Positions 31,990 to 42,065 of a stretch of DNA of 64,000 nt are shown here, one piece after another. Each line of letters opens with the position of its first letter. Position 1 is the first letter of the stretch. The translations under genes and the position numbers were made by a program. The notes below the pieces were generated by a model. It was not told where the DNA came from. It saw only the letters and a list, made by a program, of their open reading frames with translations, and made no database searches. This DNA comes from Gautieria morchelliformis (lineage: Eukaryota > Basidiomycota > Agaricomycetes > Gomphales > Gomphaceae), in assembly GCA_015179125.1 (NCBI GenBank), contig WHVA01000086.1, positions 223,763 to 287,762 on the forward strand, in the 5' to 3' direction.

Positions 31990-34742
31990 TGATCACACAT
32001 GACCGATGTGACCTAATGCCATTTAGGCAAGTCAAAGGGCTTGGCCACGCCTCGAAGCTCTAGATAGATATCTAGGGCTTCAAGGTCCTTACACGATGAC
32101 ATGGGTTCCCATGTCATGTCTCCTAGAGTCCACCTGATTTGGAACTCTAGGTCCTTTGAGTTTATCCATCGGTGGGATAAGATCTTGTCGATGAGTCACT
32201 CTTCCTCGTTGTTTGCTCCAAAGTCATAAAATGACTTTGCTTCCCGGCAAGGGAACAGGTCGTCATTATTCACTTCATACCATCATATGAGGCTGGTATA
32301 GAATGTCGGCGCAATGCATCGATTTTTCAATTCCTCTGGTAATTCAAGGGTTACGGTCGAGGTTTCATTGTGGGCTTCATTCACATGATATGGCCCGATA
32401 TATCATGGTACTAGTTTCCTGTCCCTTTCTTTTGGCAGGGTCAGGTTCTGGGTTGACAGATATACGCAGTCTCCCACTGTAAATAACCTAGATACCATAT
32501 ATGTACTCTAGTTATTACATAATCCCAGTGGGCCCCTTAGGGACCCACTGTATAGTTTATGCGTGGGAACCGGCCAGCGGTCCCCATCACATCTTACCCT
32601 TATACTGTCACTACGTAGCATCAGAATACCACACCTTGGTCAAGTTCTGTGTGCCCTTGTGACTAAAGGCATAAGATAGATATCTTTACACCCACCCCAT
32701 ATATGTCCCCTTCATGACATTTCTTAGTTGCATGAAACATTTGTGTCACACGATGCTCTATTATTGCATTGTGTGCTGCCATCAGGTTCCATCGAGCCTG
32801 ATGTGCAAAGTGCATTACTCCCTTGAAGGGAGTGTCTGCGGTCATCGGTAGGTTGATCCGTGGCATATATCCATGGTTCAGCTCAAAGGGTGCAAACCCT
32901 GTCATCGAACTGACGTTGCTGTTTAAGGCAACTTCAACCATTGGGCACTTGTTGGCCCAGTCCTTTTGGTCATCCTTGACAACTGATCGAAGGACCTGGC
33001 CTATCGAATGGTTTGCCTGTTCGGTCACACCATCTGTTTGAGGATGGAACGCAGTGGACATGAGGAGTTTCGTCCCCATGAGTCATTGAAGTTCATGCCA
33101 GAATATGGACCTGAACTCTGAGTCTCGATCTGAGAGTATAGAGTCTGGGACTCCATGGAGTCTTACGACCTCTTGTAGGAATAGCCAGGCTATTCCTTTT
33201 GCCGTCACACTCGTCGTCATTGGGATGAGGTGTACATGAGACATGAGTCTATCTATGATTACCATGAGGTAATCACAGTCATTCGATTTGGGCAGTGTGC
33301 CCATGAAATTGATGCCAATAGATTGCCATGGTCTATCAGGTATGGGCAGGCGATGTAGCAGTCCAGCAGGCCACTGTGTGCCTGTCTTGGTGGTCTGACA
33401 CTTCCCGCATGAAGTGCAGAATGCCTCAATGTCCGAGGCCATACTGGGCCACCAGTATGTTCTTCAAATGTAGTTCAAAGTCTTCAGTTGACCATAGTGG
33501 CCAATTGTCTGGTGGGCATGATTGATTATGATTTCGATCAGCCTCCTTCCCCCTTGAAATACATTCCAAGGGATGGCTATGACATCTCTCTTGAGCTGAT
33601 TTTTTGTCCAAATTAGCCCATCCCAGATGCTGAATCTTGGATGCACATCCATGTTTTCCATGATCTTTGCGAACACGGGTTCCTTATGGTAGGAGTCGCA
33701 TAGGACCTTTGGCAGGTCCATGTTCTCTTCTACACTCATGTGTAGGGAGGTTCCATCATTGCCTGCTGCAATGACGTGGATGTCGTCATCGTCATTTTCT
33801 GACAATGACACGTCGTGACAAGGCTCCTTGGCAGAGCCTTCATTCAGGACCGCAGCTTCTATTGTTCACGGTTCTGTTTTCTCTGCGAGGCGAGTCGATC
33901 GTCTCGTAGCTACCATACGCAGCTCCATGTATTGGTCGGTGGGCATTAGCTCACCGTCCAGGTCTAGTCACACATCTGCATTGACAAAGACGTGGTCCAG
34001 GTGATTGTCATTACCTGTGTCGCTTTCATAGTAGCAGGGTAAACAGTCTGCTACTTTGTTCTCAACGCCGTCAACGTGGATGGTGTTGTAATTGCAGTGG
34101 GATAAAAACTCCCACCACCAGACCTGCCTGTCTGACAGGTTTTTCTGGGTCTCAAAGTACTTGAGACCCTTGTGGTCCATGACTAGGGTGAACTTTCACC
34201 CTAGGTGTTTGTCCTCCCATTTCATGAGGGCTTCGAGCATGGCAATGGTTTTATGCTCGTGTGTCCTGTAGTGTTACTGGGCAACACTGAACTTCTTTGA
34301 CAAGAAGCCAGCTGGTCGACAGGTTCTCCAATCTGGTCCCTGGCCGTAAACGGCTCCGACACCAGACTTGGTGATGACCCATATTGGGTCCACGTTCTGT
34401 GCATCGATTGGATGCAGGATCAGGGCCTTGCAGGCTAATGCCCTTATGCTTTGGAAGCATTTGTCCAGCAAGGGTGTCCATTCGAATGGATGGTTGTTGC
34501 ACACACATCCTGATAAGGGGTGGGTGTATGCGCTGACATCTGGCATGTAGTGTGCCAGGTATTGGACGAGGCCGAGGAACCTCTGTATGTCGTTAAACGT
34601 ACAGGGCCTCCTCCATTCGTGGATGTGTTGCATTTTATCACCATCTGTATGAACTCCTTGGCTACCTATAATATGGCCAAGACACTCCATTCGTTCTGAA
34701 TAGAGATCAACCTTCTTTTTACTTAAGAAGAGATGACTACTC
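31990..34742 (-). pseudogene. G2 pol: RT thumb, RNase H, integrase and chromodomain (broken)
   Basis: RT thumb KKKVDLYSERMECLGHIIG and QRFLGLVQYLAHYMPDVSAY; RNase H/connection (TLVMDHKGLKYFETQKNLSD, KVADCLPCYYES); integrase zinc finger (HHCC: HQTIGHYGQLKT, CTSCGKCQTTK) and core (INFMGTLPKSNDCDYLMVII, SDRDSEFRSIFW, FHPQTDGVTEQAN). After the inserted LTR come VGDCVYLSTQNLTLPK and a chromodomain (EWLIDKILSHRW, LEFQIRWTLGDMTWEP). Several in-frame stops (near 34,275, 34,190, 33,960, 33,870, 33,080) show decay. Confidence 0.9.
32478..32690. mobile_element. Solo short LTR (G2 family) inserted in the G2 integrase
   Basis: 213 bp, TGTAAATAACC to ATATCTTTACA, flanked by CCCAC on both sides (32473-32477 and 32691-32695). 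Excision restores the frame KCHEGDIYGVGDCVYLST. This is the same LTR family as the 3' LTR at 27857-28088, so the family was still active after this G2 copy landed. Confidence 0.93.
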
Positions 34743-34930
34743 TGTAAGGAAGTAGATTCCCAGGGGGGGGGGAGTCTACAAGACCCCACTGTATAGTAGT
34801 GCATGGGAACTGCCCGGCAGTTCCCCAGCTTAACTTACCTTGTAACCATCACTTTGTAGTATCAGAATCCCACAGCTTGGTTGATCTCTGCTGCTCTTGT
34901 GATACCCACAAGGCCCTAAGCTTACTCTTT
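34743..34930 (+). mobile_element. Diverged short LTR (G2 family) at the broken 5' end of G2
   Basis: Begins TGTAAGGAAGTAG and is collinear with the LTR at 32478 (CCCACTGTATAG, TTCCCCAGCTTAACTTACC, CACTTTGTAGTATCAGAATCCCACA). A possible TACTC duplication brackets it (34738-34742 and 34931-34935), but its last bases are CTCTTT rather than CA, so the right border is uncertain. It carries a perfect hairpin GGGAACTGCC-C-GGCAGTTCCC near 34,803-34,823. Confidence 0.7.
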
Positions 34931-36269
34931 TACTCTTTTTTGAGATTCCATCAGCTGTTTGCCCAGCAAACATGGACTGTGCTTTCTGCAGCGTCTTGAA
35001 AAAGACCGCTACTCTGACGGCTCTTCACTGTCGAAAACACCCATTACTGTGATGTATTCATCACGGGAATGCTCCTCTGACAGTAGCACATCCTCACACT
35101 ACTGTCTGGATGTGGTGTGCCAGTGCATGGACTTTTAGAATTAATATCAGATTAATCAGAATAAATGAATTCTGATTGCTCAGGGAGTAGGGTATCCTTC
35201 GTGCACACCTGTGTGCGATGTATGCGCGAGGTGACTAAGCTCGGTGGAGCGAGCGGTTCACCAGTTGGAGTAGGTCACATGACCGAGTCGAGGAGGAAAC
35301 AGGTGATAACAGAGGAACAAACGGTCCAAAGCATTCGCTTTTGGAACAGTATAGTATAACCAGTTATAGTAGACTCTCAACAAAGAATTAGAGAAAACTA
35401 TCAAGAATTAAGCTCTGTAGCTATCAAACAAGTCTACAGGTACTCCAGGGGGTGAAACAGTGTTTTTCTGGATGTTTTGTTCGTACATTTATGGTAGCTA
35501 CTTATACTATAATATTATTGACTACCAGTGTTCAGGATAATGAGTGAATGGGTCGGAATTATGTCCTTTGACATGGGAAATGCTCCACAGGCTGCATACA
35601 GCTGTGGGGAAGGAACAGTGATGGGGATACTTGTCCTACTGACAAGTATCTAAGCTGGGACCTTGGGGCAGTATACAAAGCCCCTTCCAACATGAAATAT
35701 AGTTCGTAATGAGTGGGGCTAGTCAGGGGAATAGAATAGAAAAAGATCTTGTGTCTCCTGTGCTGTGTGCCTACAGCAGCCTTGGTAAGGCATTTGCCAT
35801 CTCTGTACCTCTCTCCTGAGGTAGCTATTCAGTATGTCCATAGATACGACTATTTAATGTAATTTCCATCATGTCCAATGTCCCTATATGGCACAATAAG
35901 TCCCATAGCAATATTTTCTTCTGACCAGGGCCCAGGTGCCTGCTTTCCAGGGCAGGCACTGTTGCCGGTGCATGGATGATTTCTCCCAGGTAGTTAGATC
36001 AGTTAGACATTGTTTAGACCTTATAATAATGTGTGATAATTATCCCATTTATTCTAACATAGACTGCCATCTAGAGACAATCGAGATGATCGTGTGCAAC
36101 ATCGTGGCAGTCTTCAGCGGCCACAATGACACCCCTCTGGGGCGCATCCATGCACCAGGACCCACGCAAGTCAAGGTGAATGGGGCCACGCCTTCGCTGA
36201 AGGAAGGCGGGGAGCCAGTCGTGCAAAAATGACCAGTCACGCAGGCAGCCAGCCCAAGGCCATGGCCTG
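34931..36269. other. Non-coding stretch with several perfect hairpins
   Basis: No gene is supported. The stretch contains perfect inverted repeats: CCACAG/CTGTGG (35585-35607), GATACTTGTC/GACAAGTATC (35626-35650), TGCTGT/ACAGCA (35761-35778), TACCTC/GAGGTA (35806-35823) and GTGCCTGC/GCAGGCAC (35936-35959), plus weaker ones. They resemble the hairpins at 37,850-38,146 on the other side of the GC-rich repeat. The part below about 35,100 may still be decayed G2 sequence. Confidence 0.55.
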
Positions 36270-37800
36270 GCCACGATGAGGTCCCTCCATGGCACATCCA
36301 TGAGCCATGCTGTACGTGATGCACAACGTGATGCCACACTCATCGACACCACCTCCACCACCCCCATCGTGCATCCACGCTCCAGGCCACCCCAGACATC
36401 CACAGACGACAGCACATGCCCCATGATGTGTGCATCCACCCTGTGGAATGCCCAGGAGTCCCCCAGGATCACTGGGAACCCACATAAGCCGCTGTCAGCA
36501 TGCAGTGTCATCTGCACACCCCAGGTACCGCCCTGGCCGCCCTGCTCGCTCCCAGCGAGTGGGAACGGTGGTGCACACTCTATGGAGCATGCATCCACCT
36601 CTGGGGACCCTCCAGAGGTCCCCAGGGCCAGCCAGACCTGGCATGTGACGTCATCGGCAGTGGCCAGCGGCCCCAAAGGCTGCTGTGCTAGCTCCCAGCG
36701 AGCAGGAATGGTGGTGCACACTCTAAGGAGCGTGCATCCACCTCTGGGGGCCCTCCAGAGGCCCCCAGAGTTGGCCAGACATCACACACGCCGCGCGGCC
36801 CCAGGTGCCACCCCGCCGCCCTGCTCACTCCCAGCAGGCAGGAGAGGTGGTGCACACTCCCTAGGGTGTGCATCCACCTCTGGGGGCCCTCAAAATGCAC
36901 CCAGAGCTTTCCAGGTGCCACATAAGCTGTGCATGCCCCTCTGCCTGTGCTCGCGGCCACCTGCAGACCCGCCCCTGTCCAAGGTGGGCCCCACACGATG
37001 CCGATGCCCCAGGTCCCCAGCAGACAGGCATGCTGCTGGGGTACCTCTCCGCGTGACAGGACCGGCCCACCACCATGTCCATGCTCATGCGCGGCCTCAA
37101 GGGCCACCCCCATCCAAAGCGGGCCCTGCACGGTGCAACAAGACCCCAGCAGCCATCAAGCATGCTGGGGCACCCTTCCCCACGGCAGGATTGGTCTGCC
37201 GCTGCATCCACAGTCCCGCATGGCCTCATGAGCCGCCCCACCCCCCCATTGTCTTTCATCAGGTGGGGAAGGTGCTGCATGCCCAATGGGGTGTGCATCT
37301 GCCTCTGGAGACCTGCCAAAGGTCCCCAGAGGCTCCCAGTTGTGGCATATGTTGCAACTGCTGCATCGCCAGCCCCTGCAGAGCCACTGCCATTCAGGGC
37401 CCTGGAAAACGCAGCAAGCCCCCAGCCGTCATAAAGACAGCTTGGGCACCTGTCTGCTTCATAGGGCTGGTCCGCCGCAGCACCAAGGCATGCTCGCGGC
37501 CCCTGGCGCTGTCACGACTGTCCAGCTCGCTTACAGCAAGCTGCAATGGTGATGCATGCCTCCCGGGGCATGCGTCCATCACTGGGAGCTGCCCAGTGGC
37601 TCCCAGAGGGCATCTGCAGAGCCACCACCTGTCGCATGTCATCCACGTGGCATGGAGAGCCTCCAGCAGGCTGGGAGGCCCTATTGTGCAGCTGAAAAAG
37701 CTGTGCTACTGCCTACATCGTGTGCCTGGTGTGCACGCAAATGCACATCCGTTGTGTCCATGTCCATGGACACAATGCCCAATGCAGCCACTGGCCCGTT
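36270..37800 (+). repeat. GC-rich degenerate tandem repeat, about 140-bp period
   Basis: The phrase TGCATCCACCTCTGGGG recurs near 36,588, 36,731 and 36,868 (spacings about 143 and 137 bp) with more diverged versions near 36,430 and 37,290. Each unit also has a CCCTCCAGAGG-type inverted motif and CTCCCAGC(G/A)(A/G)G..GGTGGTGCACACTC. The plus strand is open for 510 codons across the array and other frames are open for long stretches as well, which is what GC-rich, stop-poor repeats give by chance. I do not call a gene. The translated Pro/His/Cys/Ala-rich product has no recognisable domain. Confidence 0.65.
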
Positions 37801-37849
37801 TGGCATGAAGCAGTCAAATATTTGGACCGCTTCGACAAATTTCCTTGCA

Positions 37850-38146
37850 TAGGACTCCTCTGAGTCCTACAGGTGACATCGTGTCACAAAGCGGTCAATT
37901 GCCAGCTGCTTGGTTATTCCTTGCGTAGGACCCTGCTGGGTCCTACAGCTGCATAACTGCTATCCTTTGCAGTTAGGTGCCAATGATGCCTAGATCATTG
38001 GCTGTTTGGTTCCCTACAAGCATCATCTGTTTGTGGGCTTGAGAGCACCCAAGTTGTTCTCAACCATGCGTTTCGGTTCAGAGGGGGAGAAACATGCCCC
38101 CAAACCAGCTTAGACATCTTGGGGCATGCCCAGTTCTCAGGTATGA
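37850..38146. repeat. Cluster of short perfect hairpins
   Basis: Within about 300 bp: TAGGACTC-CTCT-GAGTCCTA (37850-37869), GTGACA-TCG-TGTCAC (37873-37887), TAGGACCC-TGCT-GGGTCCTA (37926-37945), TAACTGC/GCAGTTA (37954-37975), GCCAATGAT-GCCTAG-ATCATTGGC (37979-38002), TTGAGAGC/GTTCTCAA with one G-T pair (38039-38063), and CATGCCCCCAA/TTGGGGCATG with one bulge (about 38,094-38,140). The first and third hairpins are related copies differing by a compensatory pair. Protein coding is not evident. Confidence 0.75.
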
Positions 38147-39807
38147 AGGAGGTGATTGACGATGCAGTGGTGTGTGGGAACCATTGCTAATGAAAAGCCT
38201 CGTGAAAAAAGGATTAAAATTGCTTTAAAACCCTGTTTTCCCAGCTGATAGTAGCTAATACACGTGGCTATTGTTGGGAGAACTCTATTCAAATATTCCT
38301 TGAATTTCCTCTTATTTTTTCGCCATTTAACTTGGCTTCCCTGGCTCAAAAACTCCTTATCCTGTCAGGCAGAGTTATGAACCCACGCACGTCCACAACT
38401 CTGCCACAGCCGCTCAGTTTCAAACTCCGACTGGAGTTTCCCACGAACCGTAAACTCGGAGTTGCAGGCACTCAAGCACATACAACTCCGGCACCTTGGC
38501 TCACTCAAACTCAGCCACTGAGACTGAATGTGCCCTCTACCGCTTACACAAGCCTGTGCAATTCAAACCCAGCTGGCACATGACTTGCATCATAGCAACC
38601 ATGGCTGTGCAAGGCTGCGTACAAAGTCACACAAAGATGTACAAAGCCAAAACTAGGGTGCAGGTTTGATAAAGCCTATTGGATGAAGGATCCTCCAAAC
38701 GCAACGATACGACACCAAATAGGCCCCTTGATGTCATAGCGGCTGTGTAGGGCTGTGCAGGGCAGTGCAAGGCTGTGAAAGGCTGTGTAAGGCTGTGCAA
38801 ACCAGGGAAGGTGATTGGCTATCTATTTCCAATTTCTTTGCACAAACACGCCACAATAGTTACGAGGGTGTGTTTCAGCAGTGCAAATATTTACTTATGA
38901 CATCACTCGCCTAATAGATAGAAGAACCCCATTTTACATAATCCTGTGTACTTTACAATATAAAAGGAGGCCATTCTGACCTCCTTGGATCATCAATCTA
39001 GCAATCTAACATCTTCTATCCACGTGACCTCGTGTGACTTGCATCTTACTAAGCTGCTAATCCCAGCTAGGGTTATTCACTTACTTTAGTGTCTAATTCC
39101 TTGTTAAGTAGATACTTTTCTGCTTAGCCACCTAGACTAATCCTCTGGGTGTAATTCTACAGAGTGAGTCTGTCAATTGATAGTCTTGCCATTCGCACTC
39201 CAATACCCGAGACGATCTGATCAGTTGATTTTCCTGATTAGAGACTTTCACAAGTCACTTCTAAAACTCGTTCATCCCTCGTTTTATTGCTGTGCGCTGG
39301 TAGATTATCAGGGCAGTCCATTTATAAACTCGCCTGCTAAGTACATTCCTTTATATTTTGGAATACGCTTGGACCCCGATAGTGTCCTTGAACCTACATT
39401 CTTTTAGCTTATTGTTCAGTGCTGCTAAGAAACGTATTGCCTTCCATCCGTATTAACTTGGACTAGTTTTTACGCGGATTGCAACCAAGGTACAAATATT
39501 AAATTATTTCCGGAGTTGTGCTGCAGCATTGTTTAATATTCTTTGAGTCTCGTAAACGACACGTTCTGATAGATTGAAGTGTTAGCAATAACACCAAAGT
39601 CTTGAAGGGTTCCAAAACAAGTGGCCATTGTGAGGGGATAAAGCGGCTACACATGCTAGGGACAAAATTTAAAAGATGTTTGGCTCTCAGAGTGTGAAGG
39701 TATTAGTAGTGCAACAGTTGGCCCATAACCTGTTGAGTCTGCACTCTGATTAGCTACAGTGTGAGTAACGATGCGTAAGTAAAATAGACTGGTGAATGGA
39801 GTGGAGT
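38147..39807. other. Non-coding stretch, possibly LTR-derived
   Basis: No gene is supported. A TATAAAAGGAGG box near 38,960 with downstream CTTGGATCATCAATCTAGCAA looks like an LTR promoter, and TGTTGGGAGAAC (38272) to GTAATTCTACA (39161) could be an LTR of about 890 bp, but the 5-bp flanks do not match. The remainder to 39807 has only short frames. Confidence 0.35.
38741..38800. repeat. Six-copy decamer tandem repeat
   Basis: Six consecutive 10-bp units of the form GGCTGTG(T/C/A)A(G/A), the third with one substitution (GGCAGTGCAA). Isolated related words (GGCTGTGCAA, GGCTGCGTAC) lie 130 bp upstream. Confidence 0.95.
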
Positions 39808-40426
39808 TGTTACGACCATGCATTTCCAATTTCCGACCTTCAGTTCCGCACACATTCCGCCCCTTGTTCTCCTCCCTTGTTCTTTCGACTCTATTACTCG
39901 GACCCTCCGGACCCACTTCATCGTTCATCAAGATCATACATCCGGTCCACCTTGTAGTTCGTTGTCAGATATGTTTTCTGACCCCTTGTTCTTTTGCCAT
40001 TGCTTTACCTTACCCTGAACCCCCCTTGTAGTCCCATTGTTCCCAATTAGTTAGTTCCCACGTATGTCTACCTGACTTCCGCTCCCCCAGAATTTGCTTA
40101 GTACTACCTCATTACATGTTGTCTCAGCTCTTTGTATAAAAGCCTCTCCTGTATGTCTGTTATTTTGCAATCAGATAATTGCCTTCGATACTTGATTTCC
40201 TTCGCTCCATCTCCTGTTCTTAGCACAGCGAGTCTAGCAAGACCTCCATCTCTCCCCCTTCCGCCTCAGTTCCGACTCAAGTTCCAACCAACTCTTAGTT
40301 CAAGACTTTCTGACTTCCAACCAATTTCCGAAATACTTAGGACAATAGTTCATTGGGGGCGCAATGCATAAGTTGAAGCCGCTGTCCTTTCCAGTTCCGA
40401 CTTAGCAGAAATCTCGATACGTAACA
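39808..40426 (+). mobile_element. Solo LTR of gypsy family G1
   Basis: 619 bp, TGTTACGACCATGCATTTC to GATACGTAACA, with an exact 5-bp target duplication GGAGT (39803-39807 and 40427-40431). It has a TATA-like TTGTATAAAAGCC near 40,133. It is the best-preserved LTR of the family in the window and fixes the family's borders. Confidence 0.95.
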
Positions 40427-40539
40427 GGAGTATTCTTACCTCAGGCATTCAGATTGACATGAAAACTGAGGAAAGGAGGGACAGGGGGTTAGAAAAGGAT
40501 ATCCCAACACATATGTGGGTCTGTGTGGACCATATGACA

Positions 40540-40740
40540 TTGTAGTTCCAACATTACTTGTTGTTCCAGCTCTTTGTATAAAACTCACTCATGTATGCTC
40601 TCTGTTTCTGAAATCAGATAATCGACTTCGATACATGATTCCCTTTGCACTGTCTCCTGTTCTTAGCGAAGTGAGGTTGCAAGACCTCCATCTCTCTGCC
40701 TTCTGACCTTCTGTCTTCCAACTTCCAAGCTCTGATCTCT
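40540..40740 (+). repeat. Fragment of a G1-family LTR
   Basis: Resembles the central part of the solo LTR just upstream: TTGTATAAAACTCACTCATGTATG, ATCAGATAATCGACTTCGATACATGATTCCCTT and CTCCTGTTCTTAGCG, in the same order and orientation. Neither end is preserved. Confidence 0.75.
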
Positions 40741-41074
40741 ATCTGACTTCTGACTTCCCTTCCAAAAGCACGCAGAAATCCCGCACATCCCTCCCCAAGC
40801 TGCTGCTGCTGACTGCTAGCGCATACCGAAAGCCCCTCCGGCTCACCCAAGATGCCTGCCAACATGATTCACTGTCACACCGCCGTATTTGCCACATGAG
40901 TCGCAAAGCTCCCTCCCCCATCAGATTCAGGAGTTCGCCTCACGAATTCTTAGCGTGTTCTGTCAGAGTCCTGTGGCGTCCCCATAATTGATGATAAAGG
41001 AGAAGGAGGGATATCATGATGGACTGCCACAGCTGGTGTCAGTCTCATTCAGCATGCACGATAGCGCTGTCGGG

Positions 41075-41755
41075 TTCACTGCTTACCGAAGCCACATCTC
41101 CACTCTGGGTGGTAGTGCACACCTTGGTATGGTACCAATAGGGTCACACAGGCTGGGAACCCTGCATCTGTGAAATAGTACTGGCCAGTGGGAATCATGA
41201 GATTGGTGAGTCGAGCATTGTTGTACATCATGGAGTCAGCCACTGAAACTAGATCCCACCCACTGTAGATGTAGGGAAAGAGAAGATCGAAAGAACACAT
41301 AGCAAGGCAATTCTGAGTCACACCACCCTTCCGATTTCAGCAGGCCTACAGGTATTCTGGGCTCCAATCTCAGGTCAGCATTTACTGTAGACCGGAACCC
41401 ACAGGAACTGTTCAACCTTCATCATGCATCTGCATGTAATGTGATCAAGTGTATATTCAGTGTTCCTAAGCAACAATTCAGGATCCTGGTGCACCCTCCT
41501 GAGTATGACAACACCCAGTCCCTCATCCCCCAAGCTTTTGCAGCAATCCATAATTTCATTCACATTCATGATCCCCTGGAGATTGAGGACTTCCCAGATC
41601 AGAGAGATCTAGACCCTGGCACCGATGTAGGTGAGTTGGCACTTAGACCTCCAAGGGCTGCTGAGAGAGCCACTGCGAGTGCCAAGCATGATGCAATTGT
41701 TGCAGCTATGTGGATACAGTACAGGGAGACTTTGGCAGAGAGGGGTCAATTCTGA
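41075..41755. pseudogene. Harbinger-like (DDE_Tnp_4) transposase remnant with an internal inversion
   Basis: The minus strand (about 41,345-41,075) encodes TQNCLAMCSFDLLFPYIYSG, ADSMMYNNAR, and TGQYYFTDAGFPACVTLLVP ending GVHYHPEWR. The plus strand (about 41,385-41,755) encodes the next part of the same domain: NPQELFNLHHASACNVIKCI, FRILVHPPEYD and AAIHNFIHIHDP. In intact DDE_Tnp_4 proteins these blocks follow each other on one strand (..YH..EW...NPQELFNLRH). The first block therefore has been inverted relative to the second. Inactive. No terminal repeats were identified. Confidence 0.75.
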
Positions 41756-41924
41756 ATGTATACACATCAAGCAAGAAATAAGGATGAAACCACCTGTATG
41801 GCACGGATGTGATGGATGTGGCCGATGCGGCAACGGTACTAGTACACGTGCCTGGTGCCTGCAGCTTTCCCATGATATTCCAGTTGCAGAGCGCAAGGGG
41901 ACTCAGGTCTACTAGGATATCGCG

Positions 41925-42065
41925 CTGCCCGCGTGCGTGCAATCTTTCGCCTTCCTCCGGAAATCGATTCTCCTCACCCCGTTGCCTACGTTGAGTGGTA
42001 TTCCGCCTTCCGGCCCCCGGTCGCTGGTCCCGAGATGTACGCTGTATCTCTTCTAAAAGGCCCTA
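41925..42065 (+). pseudogene. C-terminal remnant resembling Plavaka/CACTA-type transposon ORF
   Basis: One frame reads VRAIFRLPPEIDSPHPVAYV, EWYSAFRPP and GPEMYAVS. This fits, from memory, the conserved end of the large Plavaka-type ORFs of agaricomycetes (LAYVEWF/YTPF...GMY.V). The rest of the element is missing, and the GC-rich stretch to 42,700 shows nothing further. Confidence 0.4.

Larger units (their letters stand above)
27857..34742 (-). mobile_element. Ty3/gypsy retrotransposon G2 with short LTRs and an extra 3' ORF region
   Basis: On the minus strand: truncated RT, RNase H, integrase with chromodomain (34,742-31,990), a further coding region (31,925-28,096), a purine tract (AGTGGGGGAGGG, about 28,089-28,100), then a 232-bp 3' LTR (28088-27857). 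The 5' LTR, gag, protease and RT fingers are missing. It is interrupted by three later LTR insertions (32478-32690, 28475-30292 and nested 29035-29591). The unusual feature is about 600-700 codons of sequence between chromodomain and 3' LTR. Confidence 0.85.

Noticed and set aside
36276-37808. 510-codon frame as a protein-coding gene
   Set aside because: It runs through a GC-rich tandem repeat in which other frames are also open. It lacks a domain, signal or splice evidence, so I report the repeat instead.
38272-39161. Candidate 890-bp LTR (TGTTGGGAG...TTCTACA)
   Set aside because: It has a TATA box, but the five-base flanks differ (GCTAT versus GAGTG) and no second copy or adjacent internal domain is present.
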